Assembly: GCA_035416745.1 (NCBI GenBank)
Contig: DAOLNV010000057.1
Span: forward strand, 25,446-37,415
Direction: 5' to 3'
Length of the DNA stretch: 11,970 nt
DNA from: Candidatus Hydrogenedentota bacterium
GTDB taxonomy: Bacteria > Hydrogenedentota > Hydrogenedentia > Hydrogenedentales > SLHB01
In this document: positions 1 to 6,363 of the stretch, in pieces
How the letters are laid out: the number at the start of each line of letters is the position of its first letter
Position numbering within the stretch: the first letter of the stretch is position 1
The notes under the pieces: generated by a model
The model's input: only the letters and a program-made list of their open reading frames with translations
The model's database searches: none
Told to the model about the DNA's origin: nothing
Program-made: the position numbers and the translations under genes

Positions 1-1
1 C

Positions 2-160
2 GCCGTCCGGTCCATCTACGCCTCCACGCACCACAATATGTTGTGGGATCTTGGCCAGTTCATGGGCTTGCCTTTCAAATTACCACAGCATATCGTGAAA
101 GTAAAGTCAGGACCACTATATATAGTCATTGGGGCAGACCCATACGCTCGGACTGAGTGA
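2..160 (+). CDS. Possible 3' end of an unknown gene, cut by the window edge
   Basis: Frame 2 is open from the window edge to a TGA at 158-160 and gives 52 residues ending ...IVIGADPYARTE. The first 20 or so codons mostly end in G or C, as in the neighbouring genes, and the product has a balanced, protein-like composition (SIYASTHHNMLWDLGQF). The second half shifts to A/T-ending codons and contains a TATATATA patch near 118-125. A second frame is also open over this stretch, so coding status is uncertain. I do not recognise the family. Confidence 0.3.
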   Translation, partial: AVRSIYASTHHNMLWDLGQFMGLPFKLPQHIVKVKSGPLYIVIGADPYARTE

Positions 161-288
161 CGGACCTGTACCTGGCGTGGCCACCCCCTGAGAAGCCTGT
201 ATTGTCGGCAAGCGTGGTTCGTGCGGCAGAGAAGCCGCCTGCGGGGCAGGAGCACTTCCTCCTCGAACTGTTTTCGGCAGCGCCGCCG

Positions 289-297
289 TGCTATGCT
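289..297 (+). promoter_or_regulatory. Possible extended -10 element upstream of the five-gene unit
   Basis: TGCTATGCT fits an extended -10 (TGn followed by TATGCT) about 50 bases before the GTG start at 347. No good -35 hexamer lies 16-18 bases upstream (the bases there are T-rich, TGTTTT-like). It is the best promoter-like site I see in 161-346, which otherwise holds no gene I can support. Weak call. Confidence 0.2.
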
Positions 298-346
298 TTG
301 CCCGTGTTGCGTCTTGGCGGTCATTTCCTGTTCCGTGGGGGATATC

Positions 347-1354
347 GTGCGATTCTTGATCATAGGCTGTGGCTCGATGGGCAAGCGGCGCGCGCATTGT
401 CTGCGCGCGATGGGCCACACGTGCATCGCGGCCTACGACCCGCGCGAGGAACGCCGGACAGCTATCGCGGACCAGTCGGGCGCGGAGGTTTTTGGCGACG
501 CGGATAGCGCCTTCGCGGCGGGGGCCGATTTCGCGCTTCTCTGCGTCCCGCCGCACATCCACAAGGGATACCTGCTTCGGTGCATCGATGCGGGCATCCC
601 GCTGTTTTGCGAGTCGCCGATGGTATTGACGCTCGAGGACGCCGACGAGGTCATTGCGCGCGCAAACGGTGCCGGGGTGTTCATCGCGCCGAGTTGCACG
701 TACCTGCATAACGCGATTCACCGTAAGGCGAAGGCGTTCATCGACGAGAAGCCCTACGGCCGCTTGCTGGGGTACTTGTCGCATGCCGGACAACACGTGG
801 CGGACTGGCATCCCTACGAGGACTACCGCGGGTTTTACGCGTCCCAGCGGTCCCAGGGCGGGATGTGCATCGACATGCTGCCCCATGAGTTTCAGATGCT
901 GACCTGGTTCGCGGGCGAGGTTGACGCGTTGGCGTGCATGGCGCGGCGGCGCAGCGACGACATCGAGACCGACGAGGGCGCGCTCGACACGTACGATGTG
1001 CTGCTCGACATGCGGAGCAACGTGTCGGCCATCGTGCATCACGACATGCTGCAGCGTCCTCCGGTGGTATTGAGAAAGCTGGTGTTCGAGTCGGGCGTGG
1101 TGGAGTATGATTGGCGCAGTTTCCGCCACGCGAGACACGCCGGGCCGGCCTTTACCGGGAAACCGGCGTGGGAGGCGGACGCTCTCGAAGGATACGACTT
1201 CGAGCGCATGTATATCGACGAGTTGCAGCATGCCTTCGATGCTCTTGCGGAAGAAACCGCGTATCTGATGCCTCTGGAACGCGAGCGGCGCATGCTCGAG
1301 TTGGTGCTGGCCTGCGAGAAGAGTTCCCGGGAAGGTGTGCATGTAACCTGGTAG
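347..1354 (+). CDS. Gfo/Idh/MocA-family oxidoreductase with ESP in place of EKP
   Basis: Predicted NAD(P)-dependent sugar or sugar-acid dehydrogenase of 335 residues, cytosolic. The N-terminal Rossmann fold starts at once with VRFLIIGCGSMGKR (GxGxxG at residues 7-12). The C-terminal domain carries DWHPYEDYR (about 153-161) and IDMLPHE with Asp176 and His180, matching the family's catalytic Asp/His region. I chose GTG 347 because the Rossmann strand begins there and a GGGGGA lies four bases upstream; the frame stays open back to 221, but that extension does not resemble the family. Oddity: the conserved E-K-P after strand 4 reads C-E-S-P (Ser90, codon TCG), so the usual catalytic lysine is absent. 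The DWHP-type C-terminus recalls dehydrogenases of nonulosonate/surface-sugar clusters. First gene of a five-gene unit, 71 bases before the aldolase. Family is firm; substrate unknown. Confidence 0.9.
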   Translation: MRFLIIGCGSMGKRRAHCLRAMGHTCIAAYDPREERRTAIADQSGAEVFGDADSAFAAGADFALLCVPPHIHKGYLLRCIDAGIPLFCESPMVLTLEDADEVIARANGAGVFIAPSCTYLHNAIHRKAKAFIDEKPYGRLLGYLSHAGQHVADWHPYEDYRGFYASQRSQGGMCIDMLPHEFQMLTWFAGEVDALACMARRRSDDIETDEGALDTYDVLLDMRSNVSAIVHHDMLQRPPVVLRKLVFESGVVEYDWRSFRHARHAGPAFTGKPAWEADALEGYDFERMYIDELQHAFDALAEETAYLMPLERERRMLELVLACEKSSREGVHVTW

Positions 1355-1368
1355 CGCCGGCGTGCCGG

Positions 1369-1387
1369 GTCCGGCCCTGCGCCGGAC
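1369..1387 (+). repeat. Intercistronic GC-rich hairpin
   Basis: GTCCGG (1369-1374) and CCGGAC (1382-1387) form a perfect 6-bp stem around a 7-base loop, in the gap between the first two genes of the unit. Outer GCGCC/GGCGC arms (1354-1358 and 1388-1392) could extend it. There is no T tract, so it is more likely an mRNA stability or processing structure than a terminator. It could also be a chance product of GC-rich sequence. Confidence 0.3.
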
Positions 1388-1425
1388 GGCGCCGGTTCCA
1401 GCGAAAACGGAAAGGAGTCATTGCC

Positions 1426-2328
1426 GTGTCGAAGCCGCAATTTGTCATTCGGGGGATTCTCCCCGCGTTGATGACGCCATTCAAGGATGGCGGGGTTGAT
1501 GAGAAGATGTTGAAGAAGCTCGTTCGTTTTCAACTTGACCAGGGGTGTCACGGGTTCTTTGTGAACGGCAGCACCGGCGACGGCTTTCTCATGACTCGGG
1601 AAGAACGCAGGCGCGTGGTCGAGGTCGTGGTCAGCGAGGTGGCCGGTCAGGCCAAGGTTATCGCTCATGTTGGGGCGGTTTCGAGCGACGAGGCCGCGGC
1701 GATGGCCGTGGATGCCCGGAAGGCCGGCGCTGACGCGGTGGCCAGCGTGCCGCCGATCTACTACCCCGTCGAGCTCGAAGGATTCGAGCTGCACATGCGG
1801 ACCATTGGCGTGGCCGCCGATATGCCCACCTACTGCTACTACATCCCGGCGCTGACGGGCCATGCGCTTGGCGGCGACCAGTTTGTCGAAGTAACCCAGC
1901 GCATTCCCAACCTCGTGGGCTTCAAATACACCCATAGCGATATGTTCCTGCTGTGGTGGATCCTGGATGCGCTCGGCGACCGGATATCGGTCTTCAACGG
2001 CAGCGATCAGATGCTGTTGCAGGGCCTGATCACGGGCGCGTGCGGCGGGATCGGCTCGACGTACAACTACCAGACCCGCACCATCGTTGACATTTACGAA
2101 GCGATGCAGGCGGGCGACCTCGACAAGGCGCGCGAGGCCCAATGGCGCGCCAACCAGGTTGTCCAGGTGCTGTTCCGTTTCAAGGCCGGGGGCGTAGCCA
2201 CCGAGCGGGCTATCTTGAAACTTATGGGCTACGACGTCGGCGCGCCGCGTCCGCCCAAGGTGCCGTTTCCGGACGATGAACTGCCCGCGCTTCGCAAAGC
2301 ACTGGAGGGAGTCGGGTTTCTGCAATAG
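1426..2328 (+). CDS. DapA/N-acetylneuraminate lyase-family aldolase
   Basis: A class I (Schiff-base) aldolase of 300 residues, the usual length for this TIM-barrel family, predicted to cleave or make a 2-keto sugar acid and release or use pyruvate. Visible motifs are G-S-T-G-D (48-52) in the carboxylate-binding loop, YYIPALTG with Tyr139, and GFKYTHSD with Schiff-base Lys167. Y-x-I-P-A-L and the spacing to the lysine resemble N-acetylneuraminate lyase more than dihydrodipicolinate synthase. Where the lyase has N-G-Y-D-E, this protein has N-G-S-D-Q (191-195): the Asp is kept and the Glu that contacts the sugar side chain is Gln, so the substrate may differ from sialic acid. GTG 1426 is preceded by AAAGGAG at 1411-1417; the open frame continues upstream to 1111, but that part is antisense-like and overlaps the dehydrogenase. 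Second gene of the unit. Confidence 0.88.
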   Translation: MSKPQFVIRGILPALMTPFKDGGVDEKMLKKLVRFQLDQGCHGFFVNGSTGDGFLMTREERRRVVEVVVSEVAGQAKVIAHVGAVSSDEAAAMAVDARKAGADAVASVPPIYYPVELEGFELHMRTIGVAADMPTYCYYIPALTGHALGGDQFVEVTQRIPNLVGFKYTHSDMFLLWWILDALGDRISVFNGSDQMLLQGLITGACGGIGSTYNYQTRTIVDIYEAMQAGDLDKAREAQWRANQVVQVLFRFKAGGVATERAILKLMGYDVGAPRPPKVPFPDDELPALRKALEGVGFLQ

Positions 2329-2357
2329 GCGCAAGGCGTATCAGCGAGAGTTCTGAC

Positions 2358-2786
2358 ATGGCGAACGTTCACAAGGATTTCCATGGAGCGCTGAGTTTCG
2401 GCATCCAGTTTCTCGACGAACAGTACGGGATGGCCGGGCTCGAGGAATTTTTTACCCGCGCGGCGAAGGCCGTCTATGCGCAACTGATTAAAAACTTGCG
2501 CGAACGGGGCCTCGAAGCGCTCAAGGAACACTGGGACACGGTGTTCGGGCTTGAGGACGGCGATTTCGAGACGCGTTACGAAGACGGCGTCCTCGTGCTT
2601 GATGTGCGGACGTGTCCGGCGGTCCATCACATGCGCGCGAACAACTACCGGGTCGCGGACCATTTCTGCGAGCATACGCGGATCGTTAACGAGGCCATCT
2701 GCGCCGGGGCCGGGTATGCATGCAGCGTCGAGTACGACCAGGAAGCCGGCCGGTGCGTGCAGCGGTTCTGGAGGGCCGGCGCATGA
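2358..2786 (+). CDS. Small protein resembling the ATC-hydrolase family, copy 1
   Basis: A 142-residue cytosolic protein with a helical N-terminal half (about 20-65) and a Cys/His-rich C-terminal half. Key positions are Cys86 in T-C-P-A-V-H-H, Cys104-Glu-His106 in H-F-C-E-H, and Cys133 in G-R-C-V-Q-R-F. The CP, [FY]-C and late G-x-C pattern matches what I know of the L-2-amino-thiazoline-4-carboxylic acid hydrolase family (Pfam ATC_hydrolase), many of whose members have no tested activity. The ATG follows GCGAGAG by about seven bases and lies 29 bases after the aldolase stop. The 3' end overlaps the next gene by four bases (ATGA). The downstream protein is a clear paralog with the three cysteines at the same places. 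The family call rests on motif memory; the alternative is a metal- or cofactor-binding small protein of another family. Confidence 0.8.
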   Translation: MANVHKDFHGALSFGIQFLDEQYGMAGLEEFFTRAAKAVYAQLIKNLRERGLEALKEHWDTVFGLEDGDFETRYEDGVLVLDVRTCPAVHHMRANNYRVADHFCEHTRIVNEAICAGAGYACSVEYDQEAGRCVQRFWRAGA

Positions 2787-3247
2787 TCTCGTGCATCGAC
2801 TATATCTACGTTTACAGCGAGTTGTTCAAATACCTCGAGGAACGCGGCGGCTATGAGAAAGTCGTCGAGCTGTGGGACGGCATCCGCGAGGAGTTCTTGG
2901 CTAACCTCCGCGAATACGTCGCCAGGGACGGGCTCAAAGGCATGTATGCCTACTGGTCGCATACCTTGGGTGAGGAAGGGGGCCGCCACCGCATGACCCT
3001 CTACGACGACATGTTCGTGATTGACATGCACGACTGTCCTTCAGCAAAGAAGGTGTTTCGCGAGGGCCGTATCGAGCCGTATCCCAAGTATTGCGAACAC
3101 TGCCCGGTCCTGTATCCCCCGCTGCTCCGCGAGTTCGGGTACGACGTGGAGTATCACATCATCGACTGCGAATCGGGCCAATGCCGGCTCGTCGTGCGCA
3201 AACCCGAGGGCGCGGCCACGCCGGAAGCCCGGCAGGCGCCGCCATGA
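2783..3247 (+). CDS. Small protein resembling the ATC-hydrolase family, copy 2
   Basis: A 154-residue paralog of the preceding gene product. It shares the helical N-terminus, L-K-x-x-x-x-Y/H-W near residue 51-58, an acidic-aromatic strand (YDDMFVIDM against YEDGVLVLDV), and the three cysteines at matching places: Cys85 in D-C-P, Cys104-Glu-His106 in Y-C-E-H, Cys134 in G-Q-C. It adds Cys107 beside the CEH motif and a Pro/Ala-rich tail. ATG 2783 overlaps the upstream stop as ATGA, implying translational coupling; the frame is open further upstream but only inside the previous gene. The next gene also starts on an ATGA overlap. The two copies are clearly diverged, so they may form a heteromer or act on different substrates. 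Function unknown beyond the tentative family. Confidence 0.8.
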   Translation: MISCIDYIYVYSELFKYLEERGGYEKVVELWDGIREEFLANLREYVARDGLKGMYAYWSHTLGEEGGRHRMTLYDDMFVIDMHDCPSAKKVFREGRIEPYPKYCEHCPVLYPPLLREFGYDVEYHIIDCESGQCRLVVRKPEGAATPEARQAPP

Positions 3248-3846
3248 ACGCGCTGGTCATATTGGGACATCCGCGCCCGGGAAGTTTCAATCACGCCATC
3301 GCGGCAACCGTCGTGGAAACCCTGCATGCCAACGGATACGACGTGGTCTTTCACGACTTGTGCGCTGAAGGGTTCGAGCCGCTGTTGCCCAGCGGCGAGC
3401 TCCCCGAAGACGGCGCCGTGGACCCCGTTGTGCGGCAACAGTGCGCCGAACTGGTTGCGGCCGATGTGTTTGTGGTGGTGCACCCGAACTGGTGGGGCCA
3501 GCCGCCCGCGATCGTAAAGGGGTGGATCGACCGGGTCATCCGGCCGGGGGTTGCCTACCGCTTCCTGGAGGGCGACAGCGGCGGCGGCGTGCCCGAAGGG
3601 CTGCTCCATACCGAAATCGCCCTCGTATTCAACACCTCCAACACGGCCCGCGAACGCGAACTGCACGTGTTTGGCGATCCTCTCGAACGGTTGTGGCGGG
3701 ACTGCATCCTCGAATTCTGCGGGGTGAAACGGGTTCACCGCAGGATGTTTGAGACCATCGTCACCAGCACGCCCGCACAACGCCGCGGCTGGCTTGACGA
3801 AGTGCGCGATACCCTCAACCGCTTTTGCCCCAAGAACCTTCTGTAA
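3244..3846 (+). CDS. NAD(P)H oxidoreductase, flavodoxin-like fold
   Basis: A 200-residue protein of the Flavodoxin_2 (NQO/KefF/MdaB-like) family, predicted to use FMN or FAD to pass two electrons from NAD(P)H to a quinone or other electrophile in the cytosol. Strand 1 and the phosphate loop read ALVILGHPRPGSFNHAI (3-19). VVVHPNWWGQPPAIVKGWIDRV (77-98) is the typical W-x-x-P-A-x-x-K-G-W-x-D-R-V segment, and F-N-T-S-N (129-133) follows the third strand. Length is normal. ATG 3244 overlaps the upstream stop as ATGA, so it is the coupled last gene of the unit. The context suggests it handles a redox step on the product or partner of the two small Cys-rich proteins, but this is inference. No convincing T-tract terminator lies in 3847-4000, the convergent gap that follows. 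Confidence 0.88.
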   Translation: MNALVILGHPRPGSFNHAIAATVVETLHANGYDVVFHDLCAEGFEPLLPSGELPEDGAVDPVVRQQCAELVAADVFVVVHPNWWGQPPAIVKGWIDRVIRPGVAYRFLEGDSGGGVPEGLLHTEIALVFNTSNTARERELHVFGDPLERLWRDCILEFCGVKRVHRRMFETIVTSTPAQRRGWLDEVRDTLNRFCPKNLL

Positions 3847-4000
3847 TGCGCACGATACGCGGCCGATAACCGAACGCGACGCTCCGGCCCCGTGCATCCG
3901 GTGATCCCGTCAAGAAGACATCCATATCCGGCCGTGTTTCTGCGGCAAGCCTCTTTATCCGGCAAGCGGCCAAGGTTTGAAGGGCTTTTGAGAAAAGGGC

Positions 4001-4519
4001 CTATTTCCGTTTGATGGCGTCGTAAACGGCGAGCAGGTCGCGGTGGGCCTGAAAAGGCAGGGATGGGCGCTCGGCGAACGGGAAGAACCGCGCTTCCGTG
4101 ACATCCGACCGGGCGGCTGGCTCGCCTTCCCAATCATCGATAACGTATCCCATGACGATTACCGCGCCGTTGAGCTTGCTGGGCTGAGTGCTGGCCCCTA
4201 TCAGCCGGGGATTCCTCCCCCGGATGGAGGTTTCTTCCTCGAGTTCGCGCAGGACGGCTTCTTCAGCGGTTTCTCCAATCTCGACGAAACCGCCCGGCAG
4301 CGACCATTGTCCCATACAGGGCTCGACGGCGCGGCGCGCAAACAGAAGGGCGTTGCCTTTCGCGATAAAACAGCACGCGGCCGGGACAGGGTTGTCGTAG
4401 AAAAACCGGTTGCAGGCAAGGCAATGCGGGCGCACGCGCTCGCCGTCGTCCGCCACGGCCAACTTGCGTCCACAGGTGGGGCAATAATTCCACGCCAGCG
4501 GCTGGATTTCATAATTCAT
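4001..4519 (-). CDS. Nudix hydrolase with N-terminal zinc ribbon
   Basis: A 172-residue cytosolic hydrolase of nucleoside-diphosphate-linked substrates. Residues 13-36 form a four-Cys ribbon (C-P-T-C and C-L-A-C: Cys13, 16, 33, 36), as in the Nudix_N_2-type proteins and NudC. The Nudix box runs from Gly77 to Ile99: G-x5-E-x7-R-E-L-x-E-E-x-S-I, with the magnesium-binding glutamates (92, 95, 96) intact and Ser98 in place of the usual Gly. The zinc ribbon places it near NADH pyrophosphatase-like or ADP-ribose/FAD-type Nudix enzymes; the exact substrate cannot be read. ATG 4519 is chosen because the ribbon starts shortly after; the frame could start at 4585, but that extension is not family-like. 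The Shine-Dalgarno is poor. It is convergent with the five-gene unit and 130 bases from the dodecin gene on the same strand. Confidence 0.9.
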   Translation of the reverse strand: MNYEIQPLAWNYCPTCGRKLAVADDGERVRPHCLACNRFFYDNPVPAACCFIAKGNALLFARRAVEPCMGQWSLPGGFVEIGETAEEAVLRELEEETSIRGRNPRLIGASTQPSKLNGAVIVMGYVIDDWEGEPAARSDVTEARFFPFAERPSLPFQAHRDLLAVYDAIKRK

Positions 4520-4649
4520 GACGCCACTGTAGCAACCTTCAGCGGACTTGTCTATTCGCGAAGCGTGCGCCTGGGCAGACGCCACGGGCCACCACGAGCG
4601 CTATCGCATCCGCCGCATAGGCCTCGTTCGGGAATCTGTCCAACGCGTT

Positions 4650-4853
4650 CTATTCGTTGAGCAGAAACGTTACTTTCAGGTCCACCCGGTACTCGACTAT
4701 CTTGCCCTTTTCCACGACCACCTTTTGTTCCTTCACCCACGCGCCTTGGACCTGGTCGACGGTTGCTGTGGCGCGTTGAATGCCGTTTTCGATGGCGTCT
4801 TCAAAACTTTCCGGCGACGATGAAATGATCTCGATGACTTTTGCGACTCCCAT
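4650..4853 (-). CDS. Dodecin, flavin-binding storage protein
   Basis: A 67-residue protein that fits dodecin along its whole length: MGVAKVIEIISSSPESFEDA, then I-x-x-x-I-x-R-A, a central aromatic at Trp39 (the residue that stacks on flavin in known dodecins), and K-I-V-E-Y-R-V-D-L-K-V-T-F at the C-terminus. Dodecins assemble into hollow dodecamers that bind riboflavin, FMN or coenzyme A and buffer free flavin. AAAGGA (complement of 4862-4867) sits eight bases before the ATG. It is divergent from the radical SAM gene and upstream of the Nudix gene on the same strand. A link to flavin use by the flavodoxin-fold enzyme in this window is possible but not shown. Confidence 0.93.
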   Translation of the reverse strand: MGVAKVIEIISSSPESFEDAIENGIQRATATVDQVQGAWVKEQKVVVEKGKIVEYRVDLKVTFLLNE

Positions 4854-5167
4854 TTTCCGTGTCCTTTCTGCTGGTTACTGAGCGCGTCTATAGAGGGTGG
4901 CTGGCAGGCGGGCGCCGCTGCGCGAGGCTGGAACGCCTCCGTTCGGGACGCAAGGTAGTGGCAGGTTCTGCTTGGCCGCGGTATTGGCGCACGAGGTGTC
5001 TTCGCGGACCCCCACCCCATCCTCCCCAGTGGCGGCGAGAACTCCTGCAGCCCTGGCAAGCGAGACGGTTATTGGGATTCTTTGCGCTGTCATCGCGGAG
5101 CAGCCCTTCCGCAGCATCGAACCGCTGGCTCCTTTATACCCCTTGAGGTGGAAAGGAGGCAAAACGC
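4854..5167. other. Intergenic stretch without a supported gene
   Basis: Between the divergent dodecin and radical SAM genes. Open frames here are low-complexity and Arg/Pro-rich, with no family resemblance. The stretch holds a small inverted repeat (GAGGC 4924-4928, GCCTC 4935-4939), a C-rich tract at about 5010-5023, a TTTATACC at 5133-5140 that could be a -10, and AGGAGG at 5154-5159 leading into the 13-codon frame. The GC-rich part at 4900-5060 looks like intergenic repeat debris; other copies would have to be sought in the genome. Confidence 0.4.
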
Positions 5168-5209
5168 ATGGGGCGCCCCAGAGACGTGTTCTCGCGTATA
5201 CTAAGATGA
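5168..5209 (+). CDS. Possible 13-codon leader peptide coupled to the radical SAM gene
   Basis: AAAGGAGG with AGGAGG at 5154-5159, among the best Shine-Dalgarno sequences in the window, lies eight bases before ATG 5168. The frame encodes MGRPRDVFSRILR and stops at TGA 5207-5209, overlapping ATG 5206 of the radical SAM frame as ATGA. The layout is that of a leader peptide whose translation delivers ribosomes to the next start. Alternatives: an assembly indel that split one longer start region, or a chance site, since TATACT at 5197-5202 could be a -10 placing the transcript start downstream of it. No conserved peptide motif is recognised. Confidence 0.35.
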   Translation: MGRPRDVFSRILR

Positions 5210-6288
5210 ACGGTGCAGGATGCTTCGTACGCAATCCGATTGCAGGCGCGGTCCTGGAAGGTGAGGTCGTGCAAGAAGCCAGACTCTACGAGAAACGCCG
5301 GAACAATCAGGTTAAATGCCATCTGTGCGCCCATGGCTGCCTGATAGACGACGGGGGCCGCGGCGTGTGCCATGTCCGGGAAAACCGGGGCGGCACGCTG
5401 TACTCGCTCGTTTACGGCCAGGTGCTTGCCGAGAACCGTGATCCGATTGAGAAGAAACCCTTGTATCACGTCGCCCCGGGCACGCTCTCGTATTCGATTG
5501 CGACGGCGGGATGCAACTTTCGTTGCGCATGGTGCCAGAATTCGGACATCTCCGCCATGCCCCGCGAGCGCCATATCATTCGCGGCAGCGAGACGCCTCC
5601 CGAGCTGATTGTGGCTCGCGCATTTGAATCGCGCTGCCGCAGCATCGCGTACACCTACACCGAACCCACCATCTTCTTTGAATATGCCTATGACGTGGCC
5701 GCGCTGGCCAAGAAGAAGGGTCTGCTGAATGTTCTGGTGACGAACGGCTTCATGAGCGCCGAGATGCTCGAGACGCTTCATCCGCTGGCCGACGCGGCGA
5801 ACGTCGACCTCAAGAGCTTCAATGACGACACGTACCGCGAGCAGGTGGGGGGACGGTTGCAGCCCGTTCTCGACAGCATGAAGCGCATGAAAGATTACGG
5901 CATCTGGGTCGAGGTCACTACGCTCGTCATCCCCCAGCTGAACGATAGCGACGAGGAACTGCGCGAGATCGCGCAGTTCATTGCCCGTGACCTGGGATGC
6001 GAGACGCCTTGGCATATCAGCCGGTTCTTTCCAGCTTACAAGATGACGCGGTGCGAGCCTACGCCGCCAGCCACCCTCGAACGCGCCCGCTGCATCGGGG
6101 AAGCGGAGGGTCTCCGCTACGTATATCTCGGCAACCTCGGGAGGGAGGGCCAAGACACGCGATGCCACACCTGCGGAGCGGTCGTCATCGAAAGAAGAGG
6201 GCTGGGATATACGGTCACCCATGCCGGGGACGGCGCATGTCCGGCGTGCCATACTCCGGTGGCCGGCATTTACATGGGCAGCGCCTAG
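5206..6288 (+). CDS. amrS: AmmeMemoRadiSam-system radical SAM enzyme
   Basis: A radical S-adenosylmethionine protein of the pyruvate formate-lyase-activase-like AmrS family, 360 residues from this start. An N-terminal four-Cys cluster (C38, C41, C45, C55; C-H-L-C-x3-C-x9-C) precedes G-Q-V-L-A-E-N-R-D-P-I-E-K-K-P-L-Y-H, the family signature before the SAM domain. The [4Fe-4S] motif is C103-N-F-R-C107-A-W-C110. A C-terminal extension has two CxxC pairs (320/323 and 345/348). Start choice is open: ATG 5206 overlaps the stop of a well-led 13-codon frame, while GTG 5269, seven bases after GGAAGG, gives V-Q-E-A-R-L-Y-E-K, where family members usually begin. The reaction is not settled; partners Memo and AMMECR1 are not in this window. 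It stands alone, convergent with the thrS group. Confidence 0.9.
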   Translation: MNGAGCFVRNPIAGAVLEGEVVQEARLYEKRRNNQVKCHLCAHGCLIDDGGRGVCHVRENRGGTLYSLVYGQVLAENRDPIEKKPLYHVAPGTLSYSIATAGCNFRCAWCQNSDISAMPRERHIIRGSETPPELIVARAFESRCRSIAYTYTEPTIFFEYAYDVAALAKKKGLLNVLVTNGFMSAEMLETLHPLADAANVDLKSFNDDTYREQVGGRLQPVLDSMKRMKDYGIWVEVTTLVIPQLNDSDEELREIAQFIARDLGCETPWHISRFFPAYKMTRCEPTPPATLERARCIGEAEGLRYVYLGNLGREGQDTRCHTCGAVVIERRGLGYTVTHAGDGACPACHTPVAGIYMGSA

Positions 6289-6363
6289 TGCGCGCACACG
6301 GGGGTCGGGTTTTCTGACCGGCCGCCAAAATCACCGGCCTACGTGCCCGGCCGCAACCGGACG

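Noticed and set aside
3975..4000. CTTTT-GAG-AAAAG inverted repeat as a terminator between convergent genes
   Set aside because: Only five A/T pairs with a three-base loop and no GC stem or T tract beyond it; too weak to call.
4875..5234. Minus-strand frame and a plus-strand frame (4841-5146) in the gap before the radical SAM gene
   Set aside because: Low-complexity Pro/Arg-rich products with no Shine-Dalgarno fit; they look like translated intergenic sequence.
5134..6297. Minus-strand open frame opposite the radical SAM gene, and 116-1342 opposite the first dehydrogenase
   Set aside because: Both are shadows of genes with clear catalytic motifs and have no family resemblance.
6289..6363. 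Repeated ACCGGCC motifs as a bidirectional terminator between convergent genes
   Set aside because: The copies are direct rather than inverted, and the only stem (GGTC/GACC) is four pairs.
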